From positions 304,374 to 368,373 of the forward strand of contig NZ_JACSPS010000001.1 in assembly GCF_014837035.1 (NCBI RefSeq): a DNA stretch of 64,000 nucleotides. Reading direction: 5' to 3'. Both the position numbers and the translations under genes were made by a program. Source of the DNA: Kaistella pullorum. GTDB taxonomy: Bacteria; Bacteroidota; Bacteroidia; Flavobacteriales; Weeksellaceae. Below are positions 1 to 7,668 of the stretch, piece after piece. The notes beneath the pieces are model-generated. The model saw only the letters and a list, made by a program, of their open reading frames with translations, was not told the origin of the DNA and did not search any database. Each line of letters starts with the position of its first letter. Position 1 is the stretch's first letter.

Positions 1-346
1 CCGAATGCGTGAGTCTTTCCGTAGGCGAGATGAAATTGCCGGCAGCATTGTTGAGCAGGATATCAATCCGGCCAAATTCTTTTACCGCCGCTTCTTTCAT
101 GGCTTCCACCTCATCCCAGTTCCTTACGTCGCACTGTACACAAAGTACTTTTCCGCCCGTCTGGTCTTCGAGTTCTTTAGCTGTGGCCTGAAGTTTTTCA
201 AGATTTCTGGAGGTAATCACCACTTTCGCACCGAGTTCCAGGAAGTATTTGGTCATGGCTTTTCCGAGACCACTGCCGCCACCGGTTACAATGGCTACTT
301 TATCTTTCAGGGCGCCTTCGCGGAGCATGGGTTCTGTGTATTTCAT
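1..346 (-). CDS. SDR family oxidoreductase (5' part only; cut by window edge)
   Basis: Read on the minus strand from the ATG at 346, this is the N-terminal 115 residues of a short-chain dehydrogenase/reductase. The Rossmann cofactor loop TGGGSGLG is at residues 21-28 and the NNAAG structural motif at about 99-103; the catalytic Tyr-Lys part lies beyond the window. SDRs reduce or oxidise carbonyl/hydroxyl groups with NAD(P)H. The start MKYTEPMLREGALKDKVAIV, with a short extension before the first strand, resembles the 2,4-dienoyl-CoA-reductase-like branch, but substrate cannot be told from the fragment. The start codon is directly preceded (on the minus strand) by a hexanucleotide repeat tract instead of ordinary leader sequence. 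Confidence 0.85.
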   Translation of the reverse strand, partial: MKYTEPMLREGALKDKVAIVTGGGSGLGKAMTKYFLELGAKVVITSRNLEKLQATAKELEDQTGGKVLCVQCDVRNWDEVEAMKEAAVKEFGRIDILLNNAAGNFISPTERLTHS

Positions 347-394
347 AGGGTAAGGTTGAGGTTGAGGTTAAGGTTGAGTTTGAGTTTGAGGCTT
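347..394. repeat. 6-bp tandem repeat (AGGTTG-like, 8 degenerate units)
   Basis: Eight consecutive 6-bp units: agggta, aggttg, aggttg, aggtta, aggttg, agtttg, agtttg, aggctt. On the minus strand they read CAACCT-like and abut the ATG of the SDR gene, so the tract fills the ribosome-binding region. Copy number changes would alter leader length without touching the reading frame. Confidence 0.8.
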
Positions 395-462
395 AAAGTT
401 AATGAAAATTTAAAGCGGTGCTTTTAAGATTGCTATTTGCTAAATAGTTTTGGGGAGTTGGT

Positions 463-535
463 GGTGCATGCATTCCGGAAGAATCTTCGCAGAGATGCTT
501 TCAGCATGACAAAAATGCGCCTGTAATTTCAAAGG
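463..535. repeat. Dispersed intergenic repeat fragment (GAAGAATCT...ATGACAAA type)
   Basis: The stretch contains GGAAGAATCTTCGCAGAGAT followed by TTTCAGCATGACAAAAATG. The same word pair (AGATTCTTC ... ATGACAAA) recurs in a different arrangement at 4512-4566, which suggests a family of dispersed intergenic elements. No coding potential was seen. Confidence 0.4.
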
Positions 536-610
536 AAACCAGTGGAGCAATCCCAGCTAGCTTCGAGAGCCTCAGCCACCGGATACTTAACCCAACAAAA
601 CTTCCAACGC

Positions 611-650
611 CGTCATTGCGAGCGGAACGCAGTGGAGCGAAGCAATCCCA
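611..650. repeat. Dispersed palindromic-type repeat (CGTCATTGCGAGCGGAACGC...)
   Basis: This 40-bp word begins CGTCATTGCGAGCGGAACGC and ends GAGCGAAGCAATCCCA. Sequences of the form CGTCATTGCGAG...GCAATC are a familiar class of interspersed bacterial repeat. A damaged partial copy (AGTGGAGCAATCCCAGC) lies at 541-557. Both sit in the non-coding gap between the SDR gene and the frameshifted gene at 720-1455. Confidence 0.6.
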
Positions 651-682
651 CATTTCCAAACTCACCTTTATACTTCAGCAAG

Positions 683-710
683 GCTTACTGCTTACAGCTT
701 ACAGCTTACT
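683..710. repeat. 7-bp tandem repeat (GCTTACW x4)
   Basis: Four perfect 7-bp units in a row: gcttact, gcttaca, gcttaca, gcttact. The tract lies just beyond the 3' end of the frameshifted gene, between it and the dispersed repeat. Confidence 0.75.
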
Positions 711-719
711 GCCTCCCGC

Positions 720-1455
720 TTATTCCGAAGTATCCGGCGCATTTTCCGGCGGCAGGGTGCGGTGCAGCAGCAAGGTATTATACTGATCGGTGAGTGCGTT
801 GAGCTGATTGATCACCGTGGTGTAGGGCGATGGCGGCGTTTCCACCAGCGTGTGCAGCGCATCGATGCGGTCGCGCAGGGCGTAGTAAGCGACATTCACT
901 TCCTCCCTTTTCGATTTGAGGGTCTCCGGATTGGCGGCGCCGTATTCCTGGGTTCGGGTGAGGTATTCGTCATTGAACTGGGTGTTGGCATCCTGCAGTT
1001 CGTCGAGCCAGGGCTGCAGGCTGAAAGCCGTCACCGCCGCGGCCAGTTCGGGTTTGGTGGCGAAATCGTTCAGCATATTGTTCAGCGTGGCGGTTTCCGA
1101 CTGATAATTCTGGCGCGCGATTCCGTTGCCGTACATGGGCCATATTGGCCAGCAGTTTTTCGGTGTGCTGCTTTTTATCGGCTTCGTAATGGTAGGTGTA
1201 GCCCTGCAGGAAGGCCGAGATACCGTTGATGGCATTATCCCGGCGCTCATCCAGCTGCAGGATGACGCGCGTGCGGTCGTTGGCCAGGGCTTTTTTGAAG
1301 AGGTCTTCCAGCTCGTCGGTTTTGGTGGTGAAGGCTGTGAGTTTGGCGGCGATCTGCAGGGAGGCCGGATCGTTGAGGTTGATGATGCCTGCAAAATCTT
1401 TCATGTACTGCAGGTACTCTGCATTGCGGAGTTTAGGAAAATCAATAGCATTCAT
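720..1455 (-). pseudogene. DUF6261-like protein, broken by a single frameshift
   Basis: Two overlapping minus-strand frames make one protein. The first frame starts at the ATG at 1455 (MNAIDFPKLRNAEYL) and is sensible down to LLANMAH near 1135; from 1133 the sense continues in another frame as YGNGIARQNYQSETATLNNM and on to the stop at 720. Removing one base (the c at 1134) joins them into a single protein of about 244 residues, helical and without a signal peptide. Length and N-terminus resemble the Bacteroidota DUF6261 family, whose function is unknown. The break is either a true pseudogene mutation or a one-base sequence error. Repeats lie on both sides. Confidence 0.6.
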
Positions 1456-1518
1456 GACATTTGTGTTTTTAGTTAAATGAATTATTGAATGAAAAAACTG
1501 TTTTCCTGAAGATTTTTT

Positions 1519-1686
1519 CCCGAAAGTTCAAAGCACGCGTGCGACAACCTTTCGGATGTTCCCGAAAGTCCCAAGCAGAGGTGCAACAACCTTTCGGGTG
1601 TTCCCGAAAACCTCAAACACACGTGTAACAACTTTTCGGGAAGTCCCGAAAACTCCAAGCACGCGTGCAACAGGTTTTCGGGAAAC
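1519..1686. repeat. 4 x 42-bp tandem array of near-palindromic units
   Basis: Units are 1519-1560, 1561-1602, 1603-1644 and 1645-1686, each exactly 42 bp. Every unit begins CCCGAAA and has TTTCGG(G) four bases before its end, so the outer 38 bases are an inverted repeat. Units 1 and 4 carry the perfect inner palindrome GCACGCGTGC in the centre; units 2 and 3 carry altered versions. The spacers between palindromes are tgtt, tgtt, aagt, aaac. Because 42 is divisible by 3, an open frame with a 14-residue repeat runs through on the minus strand, but it looks incidental. Confidence 0.85.
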
Positions 1687-2136
1687 TTAGCAGCACCGCC
1701 CCATTTTTGTGCTTAAACCAACCTGCATCGTGCTGCGCATCTACGCTTTCGGGCTCTATCAAAATTAAAAAATATATTGCTGAATTGGTAAGGTTTCAAG
1801 TGAATATTTTAAGTGTAAATAATGATACTTAGCGTATTCAGGTTATTCCGTAAAAACATTTGGCGGGAAGTGTTTGCGTGGGTGGGTTTTTTGAGTAGAT
1901 TAGCGAGAGAAAGTATGATGATTTTTATACAAAGCCAACGGGAATTTGTGGGATCTATATAGTTTTGTCATACATATAAACGAGTTACCGCCCATACTAC
2001 CTTCTGCCGGTCCAAAATCCGTTTTTGTAATTAATTCAGCATTGGAAATCCGGGCTTTTTCCGAGAGCAGGACAACGGGTTCCGGCATTTCGTGATCACT
2101 AAGTCGCTCCGGTATTATGTTCCTCGCGCGTACGGG
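1687..2136. other. Gene-free stretch, nothing recognised
   Basis: About 450 bp between the 42-bp array and the first attC-like palindrome. A minus-strand open frame (1900-2334) crosses it but overlaps the start of the next gene and the palindrome and has no recognisable features. I see no RNA gene or clear promoter. Confidence 0.5.
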
Positions 2137-2268
2137 CGGTAACATCGTATATGGCGGATTGCGGAAGTCTGCTTTTGTATCAGAATTTTCGCTAAGTTTA
2201 AAGTCCGGATTTTGTACGGAGATCTGGGGCAGCAGCCGCAACCCTCCATATACGCCGGACGTTAGCCG
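2137..2268. other. attC-like long imperfect palindrome, upstream site
   Basis: Left arm 2146-2164 (CGTATATGGCGGATTGCGG) and right arm 2236-2254 (CCGCAACCCTCCATATACG) are complementary at 17 of 19 positions. Outside them, CGGTAAC (2137-2143) pairs with GTTAGCCG (2261-2268) with one bulged base. A complementary pair of long arms capped by an xxTAAC/GTTAxxx outer pair is the general shape of integron attC sites. The gene at 2294 starts 26 bp after the site, as in a cassette. The assignment as a recombination site is inference from shape; there is no integrase in the window. Confidence 0.5.
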
Positions 2269-2293
2269 TAATTTATAAAACAGACCGTAAAAC

Positions 2294-3577
2294 ATGAAGA
2301 AAAACACAATTCTAAGAGAAATTGACAAATACAATTTTGAACAAAAAGACGGAAGAATAATTAAAACTTCAATTTGGAATGGAGTCTATACTTATCCAAT
2401 GCTTAAAACAAATAATATTGGAAAAAGTAAACTTGCATTCGATGCGCATAACCTACAAAATAATGACGAAATTTTACTTTTAATTCAAAATGGGTTAACC
2501 GAAAAAGATTCATTTATTATAACCGAACGTTTCTTTTCATTAGCGGAAAGTAATTGGTTCAGTAAAAATAACCTTTCAAAAATTTTATGGAACGATATTA
2601 CTTTTATAAGAATTGTGAATCATTCTATTATTGTAAGTTTAAAGAACGGAACTGAAAGTGCTTTCGATGTTGAGAGAATGTTTCCCAAAAACAAAGATAA
2701 ATCTCAAAATTTAGTTAGTTTGATGCAAAAAATTTTAGAGATTTCACGAGGGCAGCGACAAACACTTATCGGCACAGATAAAACTATAACTAAAAAAAAT
2801 AAAAATTTTTTATTTGGAGGAATTGGCTTTGGTTTATTATTACTTTTAGCAGGTAGTTTTTGGTTATTTTCACAAGCAGATGAAAAAAGAGACCCTTCCA
2901 CTTTTGTTAACAGTGAACCACAAAAACCTGCAGTGGTTTTACCAAAATATGATACAATATGGAGTAGTGAAAATAAAAAAGATTTTACAAAATTAGTAAC
3001 ATTCAAACTTATAAATGTTTTCCACGAACCCTACCAAGTGACGATGGAAGCACATAAACTTTTAGGAATGGTAAATATGGGAGGAGATAGAATTATCATT
3101 CCAGTTGAAATTCCAGAAAACACAAAATATTGGATTTATCGTTTAACGTTATCCAATGCTAGAGCCGAAAGTGGAGAGGGTAATTTAGTTAATGATGTAA
3201 GTTATAGCGTCAAAAAATTATCATTAGCAGGAAAAGCAGTTAAAGAAAATGTAGAAGTTGAATCTTCTTTAACGCGTGAACTATTAAACACTATAACCGC
3301 ACCAACGAAAGAAGAACCCTTCACTAATGCATATTTTATTGATAGCCAACAGCAGGCAACAAATTTTCAAGATAGTAAAGAATTTAAATATGACATAAAT
3401 AATTCAATAAAAAATACTCACTCACGAAATGGATTAATCAAATTTAATAAAAATCAATTTGTCTATTTAGGTTTAGAAAATGAGGGTTACACCGATAACA
3501 TATATGTAGGATTAGAAGTAGTGGCATTAATAGAAAACACAAAATACTATAAACTAGTTGAAAAGAAAATCCTTTGA
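2294..3577 (+). CDS. Unknown single-pass membrane protein in AT-rich cassette-like block
   Basis: A 427-residue protein that I do not recognise. Residues 1-165 are soluble and of mixed alpha/beta character. One strong transmembrane helix (FLFGGIGFGLLLLLAGSFWL) lies at about 172-192, preceded by a lysine-rich stretch (KTITKKNKN), so the N-terminal part is predicted cytoplasmic and the C-terminal 235 residues outside. No signal peptide is present. It starts 26 bp after a long attC-like palindrome and ends 4 bp before a small membrane protein, suggesting a two-gene unit. It is visibly more AT-rich (AAA/ATT/TTA codons) than the genes from 4641 on, which fits recent acquisition. Confidence 0.75.
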   Translation: MKKNTILREIDKYNFEQKDGRIIKTSIWNGVYTYPMLKTNNIGKSKLAFDAHNLQNNDEILLLIQNGLTEKDSFIITERFFSLAESNWFSKNNLSKILWNDITFIRIVNHSIIVSLKNGTESAFDVERMFPKNKDKSQNLVSLMQKILEISRGQRQTLIGTDKTITKKNKNFLFGGIGFGLLLLLAGSFWLFSQADEKRDPSTFVNSEPQKPAVVLPKYDTIWSSENKKDFTKLVTFKLINVFHEPYQVTMEAHKLLGMVNMGGDRIIIPVEIPENTKYWIYRLTLSNARAESGEGNLVNDVSYSVKKLSLAGKAVKENVEVESSLTRELLNTITAPTKEEPFTNAYFIDSQQQATNFQDSKEFKYDINNSIKNTHSRNGLIKFNKNQFVYLGLENEGYTDNIYVGLEVVALIENTKYYKLVEKKIL

Positions 3578-3581
3578 AGAA

Positions 3582-3767
3582 ATGAGTTATTTGAGAATAG
3601 AAAAATTTAAAAACATTGCAGCTCTTCTTTTTTTTGTTGTTTTAATACTTGTCTCTTTTTACTTTGGAAATCCCGAAAAAGAGAAAATTGCAGATTTGAC
3701 ATTTTGGGGACTAATAAAAAGTATAGTTTTAAGCCCATTCAGAGTTTTGTTTAAATGGTTCACATAA
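3582..3767 (+). CDS. Small membrane protein, unknown
   Basis: A 61-residue protein starting MSYLRIEKFKNIAALLFFVV, with a transmembrane helix at about residues 10-30 and a second hydrophobic segment near the C-terminus. I place the start at the ATG 3582, 4 bp after the previous stop and with gaag just upstream. A longer frame opens at a TTG at 3558 but would overlap the upstream gene by 20 bp. Its coupling to the upstream gene suggests a functional pair. Function unknown. Confidence 0.6.
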   Translation: MSYLRIEKFKNIAALLFFVVLILVSFYFGNPEKEKIADLTFWGLIKSIVLSPFRVLFKWFT

Positions 3768-3775
3768 AAAAACTA

Positions 3776-3909
3776 CGGCTAACAAGCTATTTCTATTAGC
3801 GGGGGTTGAAGTTTACATCATAAAGATTTTCACTATTTTTTCATTTTGTTATATTTACAAAGACCAGTTATCATAATCCCCGCCAACAGAAATACCCAAC
3901 CGTTATGCG
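3776..3909. other. attC-like long imperfect palindrome, downstream site
   Basis: The left arm at 3787-3808 (CTATTTCTATTAGCGGGG...) pairs with the right arm at 3873-3895 (...CCCCGCCAACAGAAATA) at most positions. The outer pair is CGGCTAAC (3776-3783) against GTTATGCG (3902-3909). The overall length is 134 bp, against 132 bp for the site at 2137, with the same orientation relative to the genes. The next gene starts 24 bp downstream. The two sites differ in arm sequence but match in architecture, as attC sites do. Confidence 0.5.
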
Positions 3910-3933
3910 ACATTTTATCCAAATCATTTTCTA

Positions 3934-4467
3934 ATGAAAACTTTTAAAAGTTGTTTATTTATTTTTCTTACTTGTTGCACTCTAATTTTTGGTGGAATTT
4001 ATTTGTATTTCCTGAACCTCAACAAAAGTTGTATTGTAGATCACAATAAAGTTGAACAATCATATTCACAACTTAATTTAAAGCTACAAGAAAGAAATTT
4101 ATTACTTAAGAAGTTAAACACGAATGACAGCGTGAAAACTCTTATAACAAAATCTGATTCAATCCTCAAACGAACCAAAGACGCAAATCAGTTCCTTTGG
4201 ACAGAATTTTATCTTAATGAGAAGACTTATAAAAATGACTCATTGAAACAATTTAACAACGAACTGAATCATCTGAAGAATATTTATAATTCAGATTTAA
4301 AAAATTTCCATTCGAACTGGACAATTTTCCCAAACAATCTTATTAAAATACGACAGAAATTTCCAAAATACAATTATCTAACTGTAGAGTACGGAGAAAA
4401 AAATCAAGAAAACATGAAAAAGAGAAAAGCTGCTGAACATTGGGTTGAAACTGGTGAATGGAAATAA
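3934..4467 (+). CDS. Unknown protein with N-terminal membrane anchor and coiled coil
   Basis: A 177-residue protein starting MKTFKSCLFIFLTCCTLIFG. The first 30 residues form a hydrophobic signal-anchor, or a signal peptide with cysteines at 15-16 that does not make a clear lipobox. The rest is charged and largely helical with leucine-rich heptads (residues 45-125). I recognise no domain. The gene starts 24 bp after the second attC-like palindrome and is AT-rich like the pair before it, so it looks like a separate cassette. A small hairpin follows the stop at 4483-4500. Confidence 0.7.
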   Translation: MKTFKSCLFIFLTCCTLIFGGIYLYFLNLNKSCIVDHNKVEQSYSQLNLKLQERNLLLKKLNTNDSVKTLITKSDSILKRTKDANQFLWTEFYLNEKTYKNDSLKQFNNELNHLKNIYNSDLKNFHSNWTIFPNNLIKIRQKFPKYNYLTVEYGEKNQENMKKRKAAEHWVETGEWK

Positions 4468-4482
4468 AAAACCCCCGATGCG

Positions 4483-4500
4483 CAAAGTCTCCTGACTTTG
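4483..4500. terminator. Small hairpin after the cassette-like gene
   Basis: CAAAGTC/GACTTTG stem with a tcct loop, 16 bp after the stop of the gene at 3934. There is no T-tract, so its role as a terminator is uncertain. The following 4512-4566 carries AGATTCTTCCTTCGTCAGAA and CCAATGACAAATATACG, words related to the repeat at 463-535. Confidence 0.35.
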
Positions 4501-4588
4501 AGCTCTTCACTCGGTGAGATTCTTCCTTCGTCAGAAATCGAAGATTTGGCGAAGCCAATGACAAATATACGTTCATTACCATGACACT

Positions 4589-4617
4589 AAAAAAACTGCT
4601 CCAATCCGGAGCAGTTT
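4589..4617 (-). terminator. Rho-independent terminator of the M16 peptidase gene
   Basis: On the minus strand AAACTGCTCC, loop, GGAGCAGTTT followed by T's and ending in TAG. It lies 24 bp beyond the stop codon at 4641. Confidence 0.85.
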
Positions 4618-4640
4618 CTGTAACTGATATTCTGTAAGGT

Positions 4641-7565
4641 TTAGTACCCGAAAAGTTCTTCCAGGGTGATTTTCTTCACCTCGCCAATCTTTTTAAGATC
4701 GTCCATTTTCATGTTCTTTTCAGAAGCTACCAAAGCATACGTGTAGGGTTTCCCTGAAATGTTGGTCGCATGGAATTTCTGAAGGTCGCTCATCGTGATC
4801 CTGTCCACATTGGTGTAGAGGTCTTTGCGAATATCGTCTTTCAGACCGAGCTGCTGCGCGGCCAGATATCTGAAGATGATATCGTCCTGCATAATCCTTT
4901 CGGTCTGGATGTCCTTTTTCACTGAATTCTTGGCCAGATCCAGGTTTACCGGAAGCTGAGGCATGGTGGTCAGAAGTTCGTTCATCGCTCCTACCGCATC
5001 ACCAAACTTATCGGCCTGGCTGCCCACATAACTCATCATATAGTACTGGTCGTCTTTCTTGGAAGGCTGCACATAATACCCGTAAGTACTGTAGGCCAAA
5101 GCCTTGCTCTCACGAATGGTCTGGAAAACCACAGAACCCATACCGCCACCGAAATAGTTGTTGAACACCATGACCATTGGGGTTTTTGCCGGATCGTAGG
5201 TGTCTGTATTGAGAATCCAACGGGTTTCGGCCTGCACCATATCATAATCGGTGAACAGCACCTGGGTCTTGGTCTGCGGAAGCTGTTTGAAAGTCTTCAG
5301 CGGGCCTGCCGAGGCAAAGGTTGCCGGCACTTTGTGCATGGTTCCCAGTTTGGCAGTCAGATTTTTAAGCGGTTCCGGACCGTAATAGATCACAGTCTGC
5401 TCGTAGTTGTTCAGATTCTTCATCCGGTCCACCAGTTCCTGCGCGGTAACCGCGTTGATTTCCGCATCGGAAAGTGTGTTGTTGAATTTGTTCTTCGGGC
5501 CGTACATCGCATAGCTTGTAAGTCCCTGCAGGATTGCGCCTTTGTTGGCTTTTGCATCTTTCCTGGACTTGGCGATACGTGCTTTCAGCGCTGCAAGAGC
5601 GGTTTCGTCCGGCTTAGCGTTCATTACAAGGTCTTCGTAAAGCTTAACAGCTTTGTCAAAATTCTCCTGAAGTCCTTCAATGGTTACCATCGTGTATTCT
5701 TCGCCGGTAGAAACATTGAAGCTGGAAGCAATCTTGTAGAACTCCTTTGAAATCTCTTCTGAAGATTTCTTATCCGTTCCCAGGAACTGAAGATACTGGG
5801 AAGCCAGCGACTGTTTAGGGTCATTAAGTGTTCCTACTTTGTAACGGTATCTCAGTCTGAAAAGCTGGTTTTCAGTATTCGGCACGTAAAGTACTTCCGC
5901 CTTACCAAGTTTTGATTTCTGGATGTCTTTATTAAAATCTAAAAATACCGGTTCTGAAGGTGTAGACGGCATTTCGTTCACCATTTTTACAAACGCCGAC
6001 TGCTTATCGGGGTTCGTTTCAACAGGCGTGATGGACGGCTTCTCGATTTTCTGAGGGTTCTTGTTCTCCCCTTTTTTCTTAAGGATGGCCACATAATTAT
6101 TTCCGAAATATTTATTGGCGAAGGCTACAACATCTTCTTTTTTGATTTTGGAGATATCATCTACATATGCAACCTGATCTTTCCAGTCCAGCTCTGCATT
6201 GAAGGCGCTTTGCAGCATGGATGCTCTGTCACCGTAACGTTCCAGACTCTGGATTTTCTCTTTCTTGATGTTATTTACAATAGAAGGAATCAGATCAGCA
6301 TCAAAATTTCCTTTTTTCAGATTTTCGATTTCGCTGAGCACCAAAGTCTGCACTTCTTCCAGCGTCTGTCCCGTAGTTGGAGCTGCGGAAAGATAAAGGA
6401 TTCCGTGATCCTGCAGCGTGTATGTGAATGCACTTGCACGAAGAAGTTTCTGCTTCTTAACCAGGTTCAGGTCCAGAAGTCCGGCTTTTCCGTTGGTCAG
6501 GATAGATCCCACCAAATCTGCAAGCAAAACGTCTTTGTCTTTATTACCCGGTAAACGGTATCCAATAGTAAGGTTTTCGGCATCAGGACCTACAATTTCC
6601 TTAATGATAGGAGCCGTCATTGTCTGTTCCGGCTGGAAGGTATATTTCGGAACCGGCTTGTTCTTCATGTAAGAGAAAGCCCGGTCTATTTTCGCAATGG
6701 CATCATCAGGATTAAAATCACCTGAAAGGATAACTCCCATGTTATTAGGAACATAGTAATTGTTGAAGTATTTGCGGATCTCCACAAGAGATGGGTTCTT
6801 TAAATGCTCAACGGTTCCGATTGTGGTTTGCTTACCGTAGTTGTGGTTTTTGAACAATGTGGCGAACAGAGTTTCGAAAACCTTTCTGCTGTCGGTATCC
6901 AAAGTTCTGTTTTTCTCTTCATACACGGCTTCCAATTCTGTATGGAAAATCCTAAGCACAGGATTTCTGAACCTTTCTGCCTGAACAGCAAGGTAACGGT
7001 CCAGCGAGCTGGACGGAACATCATCGGTATAAACGGTTTCCTCAAAATTCGTCCATGCGTTGGTGCCCTGGGCTCCCATTGCGGTCATCATTTTGTCGTA
7101 CTCGTTGGCAATGGCATACTTTGCCGCCACACCTGAAACAGAGTCAATTTTCTTGTAGATGGCTTTACGTTTAACTTCGTCCTTAGACTTGTTGTACTGC
7201 TCGTAAAGTGCGTCAATTTTGTCGAGTTCAGCCTTTTCCTTAGCCCAGTCCAGGGAACCGTACTTATCGGTTCCTTTGAAAAGCATATGCTCCAGGTAGT
7301 GTGCAAGACCTGTGTTGGTAGCAGGATCTGTCTTACTGCCCGCTTTTGTGGCAATGTATGCCTGGATTCGGGGATCTTTCTTAGTCGGGCTCAGAATTAC
7401 GGTGAGTCCGTTCTGCAGGGTATAGAATCTGGCCTGTGTAGGATCGTTGGTCACATATTTATACGTGTAACCGCCACTCTTAGCTTCCTTCCACTGGTAA
7501 TCCTGCGCCTGAGCGGTGAAGAGAATCCCAACAGCAAAAAGCATTAAAAACTTTTTTCTGATCAT
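4641..7565 (-). CDS. M16 family zinc metallopeptidase (insulinase/pitrilysin type)
   Basis: A 974-residue exported protein. Residues 1-20 (MIRKKFLMLFAVGILFTAQA) are a signal peptide. The inverted zinc motif HxxEH is seen as HYLEH at residues 89-93, with the distal glutamate ligand expected in LEAVYEEKNR (211-220). The length corresponds to the two-domain pitrilysin arrangement, an active N-terminal half and an inactive C-terminal half that together form a chamber digesting peptides. It probably works in the periplasm on oligopeptides. The gene is monocistronic, closed by a terminator at 4589-4617, with 103 bp separating it from pyrC upstream. The ATG at 7565 is the only start that preserves the signal peptide. 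Confidence 0.93.
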   Translation of the reverse strand: MIRKKFLMLFAVGILFTAQAQDYQWKEAKSGGYTYKYVTNDPTQARFYTLQNGLTVILSPTKKDPRIQAYIATKAGSKTDPATNTGLAHYLEHMLFKGTDKYGSLDWAKEKAELDKIDALYEQYNKSKDEVKRKAIYKKIDSVSGVAAKYAIANEYDKMMTAMGAQGTNAWTNFEETVYTDDVPSSSLDRYLAVQAERFRNPVLRIFHTELEAVYEEKNRTLDTDSRKVFETLFATLFKNHNYGKQTTIGTVEHLKNPSLVEIRKYFNNYYVPNNMGVILSGDFNPDDAIAKIDRAFSYMKNKPVPKYTFQPEQTMTAPIIKEIVGPDAENLTIGYRLPGNKDKDVLLADLVGSILTNGKAGLLDLNLVKKQKLLRASAFTYTLQDHGILYLSAAPTTGQTLEEVQTLVLSEIENLKKGNFDADLIPSIVNNIKKEKIQSLERYGDRASMLQSAFNAELDWKDQVAYVDDISKIKKEDVVAFANKYFGNNYVAILKKKGENKNPQKIEKPSITPVETNPDKQSAFVKMVNEMPSTPSEPVFLDFNKDIQKSKLGKAEVLYVPNTENQLFRLRYRYKVGTLNDPKQSLASQYLQFLGTDKKSSEEISKEFYKIASSFNVSTGEEYTMVTIEGLQENFDKAVKLYEDLVMNAKPDETALAALKARIAKSRKDAKANKGAILQGLTSYAMYGPKNKFNNTLSDAEINAVTAQELVDRMKNLNNYEQTVIYYGPEPLKNLTAKLGTMHKVPATFASAGPLKTFKQLPQTKTQVLFTDYDMVQAETRWILNTDTYDPAKTPMVMVFNNYFGGGMGSVVFQTIRESKALAYSTYGYYVQPSKKDDQYYMMSYVGSQADKFGDAVGAMNELLTTMPQLPVNLDLAKNSVKKDIQTERIMQDDIIFRYLAAQQLGLKDDIRKDLYTNVDRITMSDLQKFHATNISGKPYTYALVASEKNMKMDDLKKIGEVKKITLEELFGY

Positions 7566-7668
7566 AATATATTGTTGTTAAAATGGTATTAGACGATTAT
7601 TTTATGGAATTGTTGCAAGGGGATCCGAATTTTTGATAAAAATTTCCGGCTGAAAAAACTTAAACCGT

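Noticed and set aside
1482-1670. 62-residue minus-strand frame with a 14-residue repeat
   Set aside because: It exists because the 42-bp tandem units are divisible by three; no start context, no recognisable protein features, and the DNA palindromes explain the conservation better.
1519-1686. Possible CRISPR array
   Set aside because: There are no unique spacers; the 42-bp units are contiguous with only four bases between palindromes, and no cas genes are present.
1900-2334. 144-residue minus-strand frame
   Set aside because: It overlaps the attC-like palindrome and the first 41 bp of the plus-strand gene at 2294 and has no domain or signal features.
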